Source of the DNA: DAISIL01 sp036822015 | Lineage (GTDB): Bacteria > Bacteroidota > Bacteroidia > Cytophagales > Bernardetiaceae | Assembly: GCA_036822015.1 (NCBI GenBank) | Contig: DAISIL010000029.1 | Span: 1 to 38,827, forward strand | Direction of reading: 5' to 3' | Length of the DNA stretch: 38,827 nucleotides | Part shown: one piece after another, positions 31,643 through 38,827 of the stretch | Layout of the letters: each line of letters starts with the position of its first letter | How positions within the stretch are numbered: position 1 is the stretch's first letter | The notes under the pieces: generated by a model | What the model saw: the letters and a program-made list of their open reading frames with translations, nothing else | Database searches by the model: none | Told to the model about the DNA's origin: nothing | Program-made: the position numbers and the translations under genes

Positions 31643-33424
31643 ATGAAACAGTACAAAATTCTATACGTCGATGATGAGCAGACCAACCTACGGGTCTTCA
31701 ATAGTATCTTTCGGCGTTATTATCAAGTCTTTACGGCAGCTTCGGGAGAAGAAGGCCTGGAAATACTGCGCCAGGAGCGCGTACAGGTCATCATCACCGA
31801 TCAGCGTATGCCCCGCATGACGGGTCTGGAGTTTCTCGAAAAAGCCATCCAGATTGCGCCCGATGCCCTGCGGCTCGTCTTGACGGCATACAGCGACGTG
31901 GACACGACCATCAAGGCCATCAACGACTACGGCATCTATCGCTATCTGGTTAAGCCCTGGACAAAAGACGAAATGCGCCTGACCCTAGACCGCGCCCTGG
32001 AAGCCTGGCAACTCAAACAGGACAAACAAGCCCTCCTCCAAGAACTCCAAGAAATCAACCTACACCTAGAACAAAAAGTCAAAGAGCGCACCCAAAACCT
32101 CCTGACCACCAACGATGCCCTCCGCCAAGCCAAAACACAACTCGAAGCCAACCACCAGGGACAGGAACGCCTTTTCTCTACCGTCAGCCACGAGATGCGC
32201 AATGCCTTACAGATCATCGCCCAATCCGTGAACCTACTCAAAGACGACATCCAACATCCACAACTCGATGCCCTCGAGTTTGCCTCCCAAAACCTACTCC
32301 AACTCACCAACGACCTCCTCGACGGTGCCAAAATAAAGGCGGGCAAACTCCAACTCGAGCAGATACGCTTCTCGCCGCTGCGGGTGCTGGAGCAGATCAA
32401 AGAAACCTGGCAGACCGTCGCCCAACGCAAGGGCATACAACTGGCCCTGGAGGTACCCACAGCCCTGCCCGATCAGGTGTTGGGTGATCCCCTACGCCTC
32501 AACCAGATCATCACTAACCTGGTCAGTAATGCCATCAAGTTTACCGAAAAGGGAGGTATCACCATCAGGGCCCAACAAGAGCAACAGCAGTGGCTCCGAG
32601 TCAGCGTCCGAGATACCGGCATCGGCATTGCCCCCGAACGCCTACCCTACATCTTCGATCCCTACACGCAAGCCGAGCAAAGCACCAGCCGAAAGTATGG
32701 CGGCACCGGACTGGGACTCTCCATCACCCAAAACCTGGTAAGCCTACAAGGTGGAAAAATCGGCGTGGAAAGCCAACCCCAACAAGGAACAAGTTTTTGG
32801 TTTGAGTTGCCGCTCCTCCTCCCCAAAAGCATGGACGGAACCCGTATCCTGCTCGTCGATGATGATCCCATCAACCGGATGATCGGTGAAAAGATACTCG
32901 ACCGGTGGAACGTCCACTGGACATCGGCGCAAAACGGAGAAGAAGCCCTCCACTACCTCCAGCAACAAGACTTTGACCTGGTACTGATGGACTTACAGAT
33001 GCCCGTCATGGATGGGCGAACGGCCATCCAGCGCATCCGGCAGCTACCCAAGCACCAGCACCTACCCGTACTGGCACTCACGGGCGAAGACCCCGAAGAC
33101 GACTTGCAGCAGCTTGGCTTCACGGACTACCTCCTCAAGCCCTACGATGCTCAAACCCTCCGAGGGCGAATCGAAAAACACCTTGCCCCCACACACAAGA
33201 CATTGGCTCCCTCCCATGTCCTTGATCTGGATACACTAAGATACATCGCCGATGGCGACGAAGATTTCTTGCGGGAACAACTCATGGCCCTCCATCAAAC
33301 CCTCAAAGCGAGGCATAAGCCTGATTACCTCTTGCTCTTTGGGCAGCATCCTGATCGCCTGCCCACCCTCGAGCGTGCGCTCGAGCAGCTGGAGGAACTT
33401 CTCAATACACGTCCACGATCCTAG
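31643..33424 (+). CDS. receiver-histidine kinase-receiver hybrid, truncated Hpt-like tail
   Basis: 593-residue cytoplasmic signalling protein with no membrane segment. The N-terminal receiver has DD at 10-11 and phosphoacceptor Asp53 in IITDQRMPRMTG. A coiled coil (about 120-180) and a HisKA block STVSHEMRNALQ (His183) follow. The HATPase has NLVSNAIKF (N box), RDTGIGIAP and GGTGLGLSI. A second receiver (about 400-512) has DDD 406-408 and Asp450 in VLMDLQMPVMDG. The last 65 residues start like an Hpt domain (LDTLRYIADGDEDFLREQL) but stop without an H-x-x-K-G phosphohistidine motif. The start is the ATG at 31643; an upstream ATG at 31445 lies inside the giant gene and is rejected. The end overlaps the convergent gene by 23 bases. 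Confidence 0.9.
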   Translation: MKQYKILYVDDEQTNLRVFNSIFRRYYQVFTAASGEEGLEILRQERVQVIITDQRMPRMTGLEFLEKAIQIAPDALRLVLTAYSDVDTTIKAINDYGIYRYLVKPWTKDEMRLTLDRALEAWQLKQDKQALLQELQEINLHLEQKVKERTQNLLTTNDALRQAKTQLEANHQGQERLFSTVSHEMRNALQIIAQSVNLLKDDIQHPQLDALEFASQNLLQLTNDLLDGAKIKAGKLQLEQIRFSPLRVLEQIKETWQTVAQRKGIQLALEVPTALPDQVLGDPLRLNQIITNLVSNAIKFTEKGGITIRAQQEQQQWLRVSVRDTGIGIAPERLPYIFDPYTQAEQSTSRKYGGTGLGLSITQNLVSLQGGKIGVESQPQQGTSFWFELPLLLPKSMDGTRILLVDDDPINRMIGEKILDRWNVHWTSAQNGEEALHYLQQQDFDLVLMDLQMPVMDGRTAIQRIRQLPKHQHLPVLALTGEDPEDDLQQLGFTDYLLKPYDAQTLRGRIEKHLAPTHKTLAPSHVLDLDTLRYIADGDEDFLREQLMALHQTLKARHKPDYLLLFGQHPDRLPTLERALEQLEELLNTRPRS

Positions 33425-34259
33425 ACGATCCCCAAATCTTGGTGTTGTGCCAGATGACTGCTTTTACGCCATCTCTGGAAAGCCTGATGATAAGCAGGTT
33501 GTGATTTTCATCGAGCGGCAAACGATAGCCGGAGGCCGACTGCCGGGGGGCTAAGCCAAAATCTTTGGCGTTGGGCATCAGATGCCCGATGGCATGGGTC
33601 TGGATGTCGGGCAAGCGTCCGGAGGTGAAGATACGCGCTTTGAGTTCGTCGAGCCACTCGGGGCGCAAGAAGGTCTTTTTGTCCATGTCATAGACCTCCT
33701 CTATCTTGAGGCTATCGAGGGTTTGGAGGATGTCTCGGGATTTTTTTTCTTCTTCGATCTGCAAATAATTGACGAGCAAGGCGCGGCTACGCCGAATGCC
33801 ATAATTGACCTCCTCTACGATAGCCATTTTGTCTTCTTGGGCATAGTAGGCCAGGGCGTAGCTGTAGGCTTCGGCGGCTTCGGGTTTGAGGGAGTCGAGA
33901 TCGGCGATGCGCTGCTTGATCTCGGGAACGGAAAGGGCCAGCAGTTTTGGGTCGTTGAGGGAGTCGATGCGGAGGGGATCAAAGCGGGCTTTGAGGGCTT
34001 CGAGGCTGGTGGGCGGCTTGGGTGGGCTATCGTCGGGGCCCACCATGAGGTCTTCTTCGAGGGATGTCGAAACGCCGGTATGGATTGAGTCTGCGGGTTC
34101 CTCCATGCGTGGGTTGGCTACTTTGGGTGGCGTTTTGCCCGCCCAACGCTTCTCAAACTGCTCCACGATCTCTTTGCCTTGCTGGGCTTGGGCAGGGAAG
34201 ATCAAGGAGGACAAGCAGCAAAGGCAAACACCTAACCAGAAGGTTCTTAGAATGGCCAT
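33402..34259 (-). CDS. exported protein of unknown function downstream of the HupE-like gene
   Basis: 285-residue protein that I do not recognise. A clear signal peptide (about residues 1-25, ending in PAQAQ) is followed by a Pro/Ser/Asp-rich linker (about 45-90), then a mostly helical middle (PEIKQRIADLDSLKPEAAEAYSYALAYYAQED; VNYGIRRSRALLVNYLQIEEEKKSRDIL). The C-terminal part is beta-rich (SGYRLPLDENHNLLIIRLSRDGVKAVIWHNTKIW). It is probably periplasmic. The chosen ATG (34259) lies inside the end of the HupE-like gene (13-base overlap), so the two are translationally coupled and perhaps work together. Confidence 0.6.
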   Translation of the reverse strand: MAILRTFWLGVCLCCLSSLIFPAQAQQGKEIVEQFEKRWAGKTPPKVANPRMEEPADSIHTGVSTSLEEDLMVGPDDSPPKPPTSLEALKARFDPLRIDSLNDPKLLALSVPEIKQRIADLDSLKPEAAEAYSYALAYYAQEDKMAIVEEVNYGIRRSRALLVNYLQIEEEKKSRDILQTLDSLKIEEVYDMDKKTFLRPEWLDELKARIFTSGRLPDIQTHAIGHLMPNAKDFGLAPRQSASGYRLPLDENHNLLIIRLSRDGVKAVIWHNTKIWGSSRIVDVY

Positions 34260-34834
34260 GTTTGTACGATAAGTTGGAGGGCGACTATTGCAATGAACGC
34301 CGAAATGCCCCTGCGCCAATACATCGCCCGAACTTTTAACAGTTCGGTGGCCAGATAAGCCAGGCTAAGCACAAAGGCCACGATGCACAACTGCCCGATT
34401 TCTAGCCCGAGATTGAAGGCAAAGAGGGGCCAGAGCAAGTTTTCTTCTTTGCCCAGGAGGCTACGCAAGAAGTTGGCAAAGCCCATGCCGTGAATCAGCC
34501 CAAAGGCTAGGGCCAATCCGTAGCGTTGCCAAAGGGAGGTTTTTTGGTCGCTTTCGGGGAGGAGGATGTTGTAGAGGCAGGTGAGCAGGATCGTAACCGG
34601 AATCAAGAATTCGACAAGGTCGGGCTTGAGCGGAATCCAGTTGAGGGTCGTAAGGGCAAGGGTCAGGGAATGCCCGAGGGTGAAGGCCGTGATTAGTCCC
34701 ACGACGGCTCGTCCGTCTTTCCAGGTGTAGATGGCACAAAGAGCGGCAACAAATAAAATATGGTCGTAGCCCGCCAAATCAGCGATGTGTTCGGCTCCCA
34801 GGGTCAGGTATAGCCAAAAAGTGTTGTCTTGCAT
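34247..34834 (-). CDS. HupE/UreJ-family membrane protein
   Basis: 195-residue inner-membrane protein with six or so hydrophobic helices. Histidine and acidic residues sit in or near them: LTLGAEHIADLAGYDHILFVAALC at the start, FTLGHSLTLAL in the middle, and LAFGLIHGMGFANFL and NLGLEIGQLCIV later. This set of G-x-x-H motifs is the signature of HupE/UreJ_2 proteins, which include nickel/cobalt permease-like members. No urease or hydrogenase gene is present, so a metal other than nickel, or an unrelated role, is possible. The ATG is preceded by TATTTTTA and five bases, so it may also be leaderless. It is divergent from ccoS. Confidence 0.78.
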   Translation of the reverse strand: MQDNTFWLYLTLGAEHIADLAGYDHILFVAALCAIYTWKDGRAVVGLITAFTLGHSLTLALTTLNWIPLKPDLVEFLIPVTILLTCLYNILLPESDQKTSLWQRYGLALAFGLIHGMGFANFLRSLLGKEENLLWPLFAFNLGLEIGQLCIVAFVLSLAYLATELLKVRAMYWRRGISAFIAIVALQLIVQTWPF

Positions 34835-34883
34835 CGGCGTAAAAATAGGGAATTAGTGAATATCCTGCCAAAAATGCAGCTTT

Positions 34884-34914
34884 TTTTATCCTGATGGGAG
34901 ATATGCTGATAAAA
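34884..34914. repeat. inverted repeat between the HupE-like gene and ccoS
   Basis: TTTTATC (34884-34890) and GATAAAA (34908-34914) are perfect inverts with a 17-base spacer that also carries two CTGAT words. It lies between two divergent promoters, about 50 bases upstream of the ccoS -7 element, so an operator for oxygen or metal control is conceivable. It does not match the FNR consensus. Confidence 0.35.
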
Positions 34915-34963
34915 GTCAGGCATGTGGCAGGTCTTTCTCATAAGTTGGGCGGTCAGGTAGCTG

Positions 34964-34971
34964 TATGTTTG
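34964..34971 (+). promoter_or_regulatory. -7 element of ccoS-ccoNO
   Basis: TATGTTTG is an exact TAnnTTTG match, 17 bases before the ccoS ATG at 34989. Confidence 0.5.
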
Positions 34972-34988
34972 TTGAAAAGTCAAGCGAA

Positions 34989-35168
34989 ATGGAGGTAATC
35001 TTTATTCTGATCGGCGTGAGTTTGGTTGTTGCCCTGGGTTTCTTGGGCAGCTTCGTATGGTCAGTCCGGTCGGGCCAGTTCGATGACACATCTACACCAG
35101 GAATCCGAATCTTATTAGACGATGAGTACCCAAACACAACTTCAGCAAACGCAAAGGAGCCAGACTAA
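34989..35168 (+). CDS. ccoS: cbb3-type cytochrome oxidase assembly protein CcoS
   Basis: 59-residue single-helix membrane protein. MEVIFILIGVSLVVALGFLGSFVW is the membrane segment, followed by SVRSGQFDDTSTPGIRILLDD, the G-Q-[FY]-D-D-x-x-x-P-x-x-R-[IM]-L-x-D-D motif that defines CcoS. It is needed for cofactor insertion into cbb3 oxidase. The start is MEVIF at 34989; an upstream ATG at 34965 overlaps the -7 element. The gene overlaps the ccoNO start by 47 bases. Confidence 0.88.
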   Translation: MEVIFILIGVSLVVALGFLGSFVWSVRSGQFDDTSTPGIRILLDDEYPNTTSANAKEPD

Positions 35169-37302
35169 AACCAATCTGGAGTACTTTGCCTACGACAACG
35201 CCATCGTCCGTAACTTTGCTTACGCGGCGATCATCTGGGGAGCAGTCGGGATGTTGGTTGGCTTAATTGCCGCCCTACAACTCGTAGATCCCATGTTCAA
35301 CCTCGGCTTAGCCGAAACGACCTTCGGGCGGATACGCCCCTTGCACACCAACGCCGTCATCTTTGCTTTTGTCGGCAATGGTGTCTTTATGGGCGTTTAT
35401 TACTCGCTGCCTCGCCTGGTCAAGGCACCCATGTACAGCAAGCTGTTGAGCAACATCAACTTTTGGGGCTGGCAGTTGATTATTCTTTCTGCCGCGATTA
35501 CTTTGCCCTTGGGCATCTCTTCCTCCAAAGAATACGCCGAGCTAGAGTGGCCCATTGATATTGCCATCGCTGTTGTTTGGGTTGTCTTTGGCTTGAATAT
35601 GTTCTTGACTTTGATGCACCGCCGCGAACGCCACCTCTACGTAGCGATCTGGTTTTATCTGGCCACTTTCGTAACGGTAACGATTCTGCATATCTTCAAC
35701 AACTTAGAGCTTCCGGTAACGCTCACCAAAAGCTATCCCGTCTTTGCGGGCGTACAGGATGCCTTGATGCAGTGGTGGTACGGACACAACGCCGTAGCTT
35801 TCTTCCTGACAACTCCCTATCTGGGCATGATGTACTATTTCATTCCCAAAGCCGCCAACCGCCCCGTATATTCGTATCGCCTTTCGATCATTCACTTCTG
35901 GGCTTTGATTTTCATTTATATCTGGGCAGGCCCGCATCACTTGCTTTATACGGCACTCCCCGATTGGGCGCAGTCATTGGGTACGGTATTCTCTATCATG
36001 CTCATTGCCCCTTCCTGGGGCGGTATGCTCAACGGCTTACTTACGCTTCGTGGGGCATGGGATCGCGTGCGTCAAGACCCCATTTTGAAGTTCCTCGTTG
36101 TGGCCGTTACGGCTTACGGTATGGCTACCTTTGAGGGGCCCATGCTTTCTCTCAAAAACGTAAATGCCATCAGCCACTTTACCGATTGGACAATCGCACA
36201 CGTACACGTAGGGGCTTTGGGCTGGAACGGTTTCTTGACCTTCGGCGCGCTCTACTGGTTGCTCCCGCGTATCTACAACACCAAGCTCTACTCCAAGAAA
36301 CTAGCCGAAGCGCATTTCTGGACCGGTACGCTGGGTATCATCTTCTACACCATTCCGCTCTATTGGGCTGGCTGGACGCAGAGTTTGATGTGGAAAGAAT
36401 TTACGCCCGATGGATTCTTGAAGTACCCCAACTTCCTCGAAACGGTCTTGCAAGTGTTGCCCATGTATCGCCTCCGCGTTTTGGGCGGCGCACTCTACCT
36501 GATGGGTGTCTTTATTATGATGTACAACCTCTTCAAGACCACCGCCAGCGGTAAGCTCATCGCCAAAGAAGAAGCCTCTGCCCCCGCTATGGATCGCAAA
36601 GCCAAAGTAGAAGACCATGGACACTGGCACCGCTGGATTGAGCGTCGCCCCGTTCAGATGACCTTCTGGAGCTTAGTCGTTGTTTCTATCGGTGGTATTG
36701 TCGAGTTTGTCCCGACCTGGCTCATCGAATCTAACACCCCAACCATTGCTTCGGTCAAGCCTTACACGCCGCTCGAGTTACAGGGACGCGATATTTATGT
36801 AGAAGAGGGCTGTTACTTGTGCCACTCCCAGATGGTACGCCCTTTCCGCTCCGAAGTCGAACGCTACGGCGAGTACTCTAAGGCGGGTGAGTTTATCTAT
36901 GATCGTCCGTTCCAGTGGGGATCTAAACGTACGGGCCCAGATTTGCACCGCGTTGGTGGTAAGTACCCCGACTCCTGGCACTACAACCACATGTACGATC
37001 CTACGACGATGTCTCCGGGTTCGATCATGCCTCCCTATGCCCACATGCTCACCCGCGACGTGGATGTAGCCGGCACGCCAGCCAAGATTCGCGCCATGCA
37101 AACCCTCGGTGTGCCATATCCCGAAGGTTATGACCAACAGGCCATCGACGATTATATGAAACAAGCCAACCAGATCGTCCAAAACCTCAAAGAGGCGGAC
37201 ATCGAAGTCATGCCCGAACGCCAAATCGTCGCCTTGATTGCTTACCTGCAACGCATCGGTACAGACATCAAGAAAACCGACGAGCCGCTACCGGATAAGT
37301 AA
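35122..37302 (+). CDS. ccoNO: fused CcoN-CcoO subunits of cbb3-type cytochrome c oxidase
   Basis: 726-residue fusion typical of Bacteroidota. The CcoN part (about residues 20-470) has 12 helices and the cofactor residues: His75 in RPLHTNAV (low-spin haem b), His222 in WWYGHNAV, Tyr250 in RPVYSYRL (the cross-linked active-site Tyr by position), His272-His273 in WAGPHHLLY (copper B), and His360/His362 in TIAHVHVG. The CcoO part follows a helix near 512-530, with one haem c site CYLCH (564-568) and a likely Met ligand in SIMPPYAHM (Met636). It carries out terminal high-affinity oxygen reduction at the inner membrane. No ccoP, ccoQ or ccoG follows; purM is next, after two hairpins. Confidence 0.95.
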   Translation: MSTQTQLQQTQRSQTKTNLEYFAYDNAIVRNFAYAAIIWGAVGMLVGLIAALQLVDPMFNLGLAETTFGRIRPLHTNAVIFAFVGNGVFMGVYYSLPRLVKAPMYSKLLSNINFWGWQLIILSAAITLPLGISSSKEYAELEWPIDIAIAVVWVVFGLNMFLTLMHRRERHLYVAIWFYLATFVTVTILHIFNNLELPVTLTKSYPVFAGVQDALMQWWYGHNAVAFFLTTPYLGMMYYFIPKAANRPVYSYRLSIIHFWALIFIYIWAGPHHLLYTALPDWAQSLGTVFSIMLIAPSWGGMLNGLLTLRGAWDRVRQDPILKFLVVAVTAYGMATFEGPMLSLKNVNAISHFTDWTIAHVHVGALGWNGFLTFGALYWLLPRIYNTKLYSKKLAEAHFWTGTLGIIFYTIPLYWAGWTQSLMWKEFTPDGFLKYPNFLETVLQVLPMYRLRVLGGALYLMGVFIMMYNLFKTTASGKLIAKEEASAPAMDRKAKVEDHGHWHRWIERRPVQMTFWSLVVVSIGGIVEFVPTWLIESNTPTIASVKPYTPLELQGRDIYVEEGCYLCHSQMVRPFRSEVERYGEYSKAGEFIYDRPFQWGSKRTGPDLHRVGGKYPDSWHYNHMYDPTTMSPGSIMPPYAHMLTRDVDVAGTPAKIRAMQTLGVPYPEGYDQQAIDDYMKQANQIVQNLKEADIEVMPERQIVALIAYLQRIGTDIKKTDEPLPDK

Positions 37303-37322
37303 ACACCGCAAACGCTTGCACA

Positions 37323-37362
37323 CATCTTCTCTCGCCTCCCAGGCGGAGAACGAGAGAAGATG
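37323..37362 (+). repeat. perfect 12-base stem hairpin after ccoNO
   Basis: CATCTTCTCTCG (37323-37334) pairs perfectly with CGAGAGAAGATG (37351-37362) around a 16-base loop, which can itself form a CGCCT/AGGCG helix. No T tract follows, so it is not a classic terminator. An mRNA-stabilising 3' structure or a protein-binding palindrome is possible. Confidence 0.6.
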
Positions 37363-37424
37363 ACATCGTTGGGTATCTCACCTAAACAAATCATCTAAAC
37401 AGGGATTAAGTTGGTTCAACGAGC

Positions 37425-37470
37425 AAACGCCACGTCTTTTGGATAGTGGCGTTTCTTTATTTATTTTTTG
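37425..37470 (+). terminator. intrinsic terminator after ccoNO
   Basis: AAACGCCAC (37425-37433) pairs perfectly with GTGGCGTTT (37446-37454), followed by a T-rich tail (CTTTATTTATTTTTT). It separates ccoNO from purM. Confidence 0.8.
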
Positions 37471-37471
37471 T

Positions 37472-37479
37472 TACTTTTG
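37472..37479 (+). promoter_or_regulatory. -7 element of purM
   Basis: TACTTTTG fits TAnnTTTG, 24 bases before the purM ATG. It directly follows the T tract of the ccoNO terminator. Confidence 0.5.
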
Positions 37480-37503
37480 CTCATCTACCATCCTCTCCCA
37501 CCG

Positions 37504-38676
37504 ATGAGTGATCGCTATGCCCAACGCGGGGTTTCGTCCCAGAAGCAAGAAGTCCATCAAGCCATTGCAAAGCTAGACAAAGGCTTGTTTCCCAAAGCCT
37601 TTTGTAAAATTATCCCCGATGTACTCGGAGGAGACCCAGCGTTTTGTAACCTCATGCACGCCGACGGGGCCGGCACCAAATCCGCTCTGGCTTACGTCTA
37701 TTGGCGTACTACCGGCGACTTATCCGTCTGGCGGGGCGTAGCCCAGGATGCAATCGTGATGAACGTCGATGACCTGCTTTGTGCAGGGGTGGGCCCCCAA
37801 CCGATGCTCCTGTCTTCGACGATTGGGCGCAACAAAAACTGTATCCCAGGGGAAGTCATCGCCGAGATCATCAATGGCACAGAGGACTTTTTGGAGCAAC
37901 TGCGCCAACATGGATTGAACATCCAGAGTACTGGTGGAGAGACGGCCGACGTGGGCGATCTGGTCAGGACGATCATCCTCGACAACACACTCACGACGCG
38001 GATGCCCCGCGACCAGGTCATCGACAACAGCCGCATACAAGCCGGCGATGTAATCGTAGGCTTAGCCTCCTTCGGGCAGGCCAGCTACGAAAACACCTAC
38101 AACTCCGGCATCGGAAGCAACGGACTGACCTCGGCCAGGCACGACGTATTGCACCACACGCTAGCCCACCGCTTCCCCGAGAGCTTTGATCCCGAGATCA
38201 ACAAAGCCTTGATTTACAGCGGTACCTGCGCCCTAACAGATCAACCCACAGATTTCCCGCTCAACGTGGGGCAAATGCTCCTCTCGCCCACGCGCACCTA
38301 CGCACCCCTCGTACTGGACATCTTTGAGCAGATACCCCGCACTGCCATACACGGCATGATCCATTGCACAGGCGGCGGACAAACCAAAGTGCTGCACTTC
38401 GCCGAAGGGGTACGGATCATCAAAGATCAACTTTTTCCTTGCCCGCCTATCTTTGCCCTCATCCAGTCGGAGAGCCAGACGGCCTGGTCGGAGATGTATC
38501 AAGTCTTCAATATGGGGCATCGTCTGGAGTTTTATGTTCCCGAGCAATACGCCGAAACGATCATCGCGGCAGCGGCGCGTTTTGAGATCGCCGCCCAGGT
38601 CGTGGGCCGTGTGGAGGTCTCCCCTGCGGGGACACAGCTAAGCATCCGAAGTGAGGCTGGCCAGTTTGATTATTGA
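37504..38676 (+). CDS. purM: phosphoribosylformylglycinamidine cyclo-ligase (AIR synthetase)
   Basis: 390-residue PurM, the ATP-dependent ring-closing step of purine synthesis. Motifs seen are MHADGAGTKSALAY (substrate/ATP loop), DAIVMNVDDLLCAGVGPQPMLLSSTIGRN (metal/ATP-binding core), GGETADVGDLV, and the late MIHCTGGGQTK. It is longer than the roughly 345-residue E. coli enzyme, as is common for the Bacteroidota form. I start at MSDRYAQRG (ATG at 37504); the longer frame begins upstream of the -7 element. It has its own promoter and is convergent, with 3 bases between, with the next gene. Confidence 0.92.
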   Translation: MSDRYAQRGVSSQKQEVHQAIAKLDKGLFPKAFCKIIPDVLGGDPAFCNLMHADGAGTKSALAYVYWRTTGDLSVWRGVAQDAIVMNVDDLLCAGVGPQPMLLSSTIGRNKNCIPGEVIAEIINGTEDFLEQLRQHGLNIQSTGGETADVGDLVRTIILDNTLTTRMPRDQVIDNSRIQAGDVIVGLASFGQASYENTYNSGIGSNGLTSARHDVLHHTLAHRFPESFDPEINKALIYSGTCALTDQPTDFPLNVGQMLLSPTRTYAPLVLDIFEQIPRTAIHGMIHCTGGGQTKVLHFAEGVRIIKDQLFPCPPIFALIQSESQTAWSEMYQVFNMGHRLEFYVPEQYAETIIAAAARFEIAAQVVGRVEVSPAGTQLSIRSEAGQFDY

Positions 38677-38679
38677 TCC

Positions 38680-38827
38680 CTAAAACAAAGCCGTTAGTTG
38701 GACGCGCCCCATATGAACGACGGGCTGTTGGGGCGATTTCCGTCCCTGATAAGCGATCGTTAGGCGCAATCCATTAAGGATTTTTTGTTGCCAGTCGATT
38801 TGCCAGGTGAAATTGCTGCCTGGCTGC
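38680..38827 (-). CDS. C-terminal end of an outer-membrane protein (runs off the right edge)
   Basis: The complement encodes 48 residues ending in a TAG at 38680. It contains SNFTWQIDWQQKILNGLRLTIAYQ and ends in VVHMGRVQLTALF. The alternating pattern, the N-G-L-x-L-x-x-x-Y-x-G-R-K phrase and the closing V-x-x-x-G-x-V-x-x-x-A-x-F strand match the last strands of large Bacteroidota beta-barrel proteins, which end in an aromatic residue. Which protein it is cannot be told from this piece. Confidence 0.6.
   Translation of the reverse strand, partial: QPGSNFTWQIDWQQKILNGLRLTIAYQGRKSPQQPVVHMGRVQLTALF

Noticed and set aside
33582..34088. 168-residue plus-strand frame, rich in Gly/Phe/Glu
   Set aside because: It mirrors the exported unknown gene on the minus strand; composition is that of an antisense frame.
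36778..37251. 157-residue minus-strand frame within ccoNO
   Set aside because: It is antisense to the strongly conserved CcoO part; no independent coding evidence.
1..38827. Mobile elements, prophage genes, tRNAs or CRISPR arrays
   Set aside because: I found no transposase, integrase, terminal repeats, tRNA cloverleaf or repeat-spacer pattern on either strand.

Overview
This window is chromosomal DNA from a member of the Bacteroidota, probably a gliding, aerobic, Cytophagales- or Saprospira-like lineage. The signs are a fused CcoN-CcoO cytochrome oxidase gene, a GldC gliding protein, a 1956-residue surface protein ending in a type B type-IX-secretion sorting domain, TonB receptors, a solo BatC-like protein, and promoters that repeatedly fit the Bacteroidota -7 element TAnnTTTG rather than TATAAT. 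I cannot name the species. I see no transposase, integrase, tRNA or CRISPR array.

Layout. 1-5 kb: the N-terminus of a YeeE/YedE-type membrane protein, a Tat-type lipoprotein amine oxidase, lpxK, a TPR/Q-rich BatC-like protein, and a ChrA transporter after a VOC protein. 5-12 kb: a BtuB-like TonB receptor divergent from ribD-dcd-histidine kinase, then a TerB-domain protein and the serine dehydratase alpha subunit. 12-20 kb (minus strand): a signalling/gliding operon (SpoIIE-type phosphatase, gldC, HNH-like/AAA ATPase fusion), then a carboxypeptidase-regulatory-like TonB receptor with a small acidic lipoprotein. 20-22.4 kb: a 500-base gap with an orphan terminator, an Hsp20-like gene, folA plus a thioesterase, and the RNase P RNA gene. 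22.4-33.4 kb: a second SpoIIE phosphatase translationally coupled to a GT2 glycosyltransferase, the giant T9SS-type protein, and a hybrid response-regulator/histidine kinase. 33.4-38.8 kb: a HupE/UreJ-like protein with an unknown periplasmic protein, ccoS-ccoNO, purM, and the C-terminus of an outer-membrane protein.

The most unusual locus is the HNH-like/AAA ATPase at 15097-17127. It resembles a fused version of the two partners of Septu/retron-type defence (HNH nuclease plus AAA ATPase). Its zinc-binding cysteines are largely lost, and its start codon overlaps the stop of gldC, so a defence-derived module appears wired into a gliding/signalling operon. The second recurring signal is a set of genes (ribD, the BtuB-like receptor, chrA, folA, perhaps lpxK and hupE) whose start codon lies only 3-7 bases after a -7 element or near-match, which predicts leaderless or nearly leaderless mRNAs. 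Several short overlaps of the ATGA type (gldC/ATPase, folA/thioesterase, SpoIIE/glycosyltransferase) indicate translational coupling. All functional assignments rest on reading the protein sequences; no database search was run.
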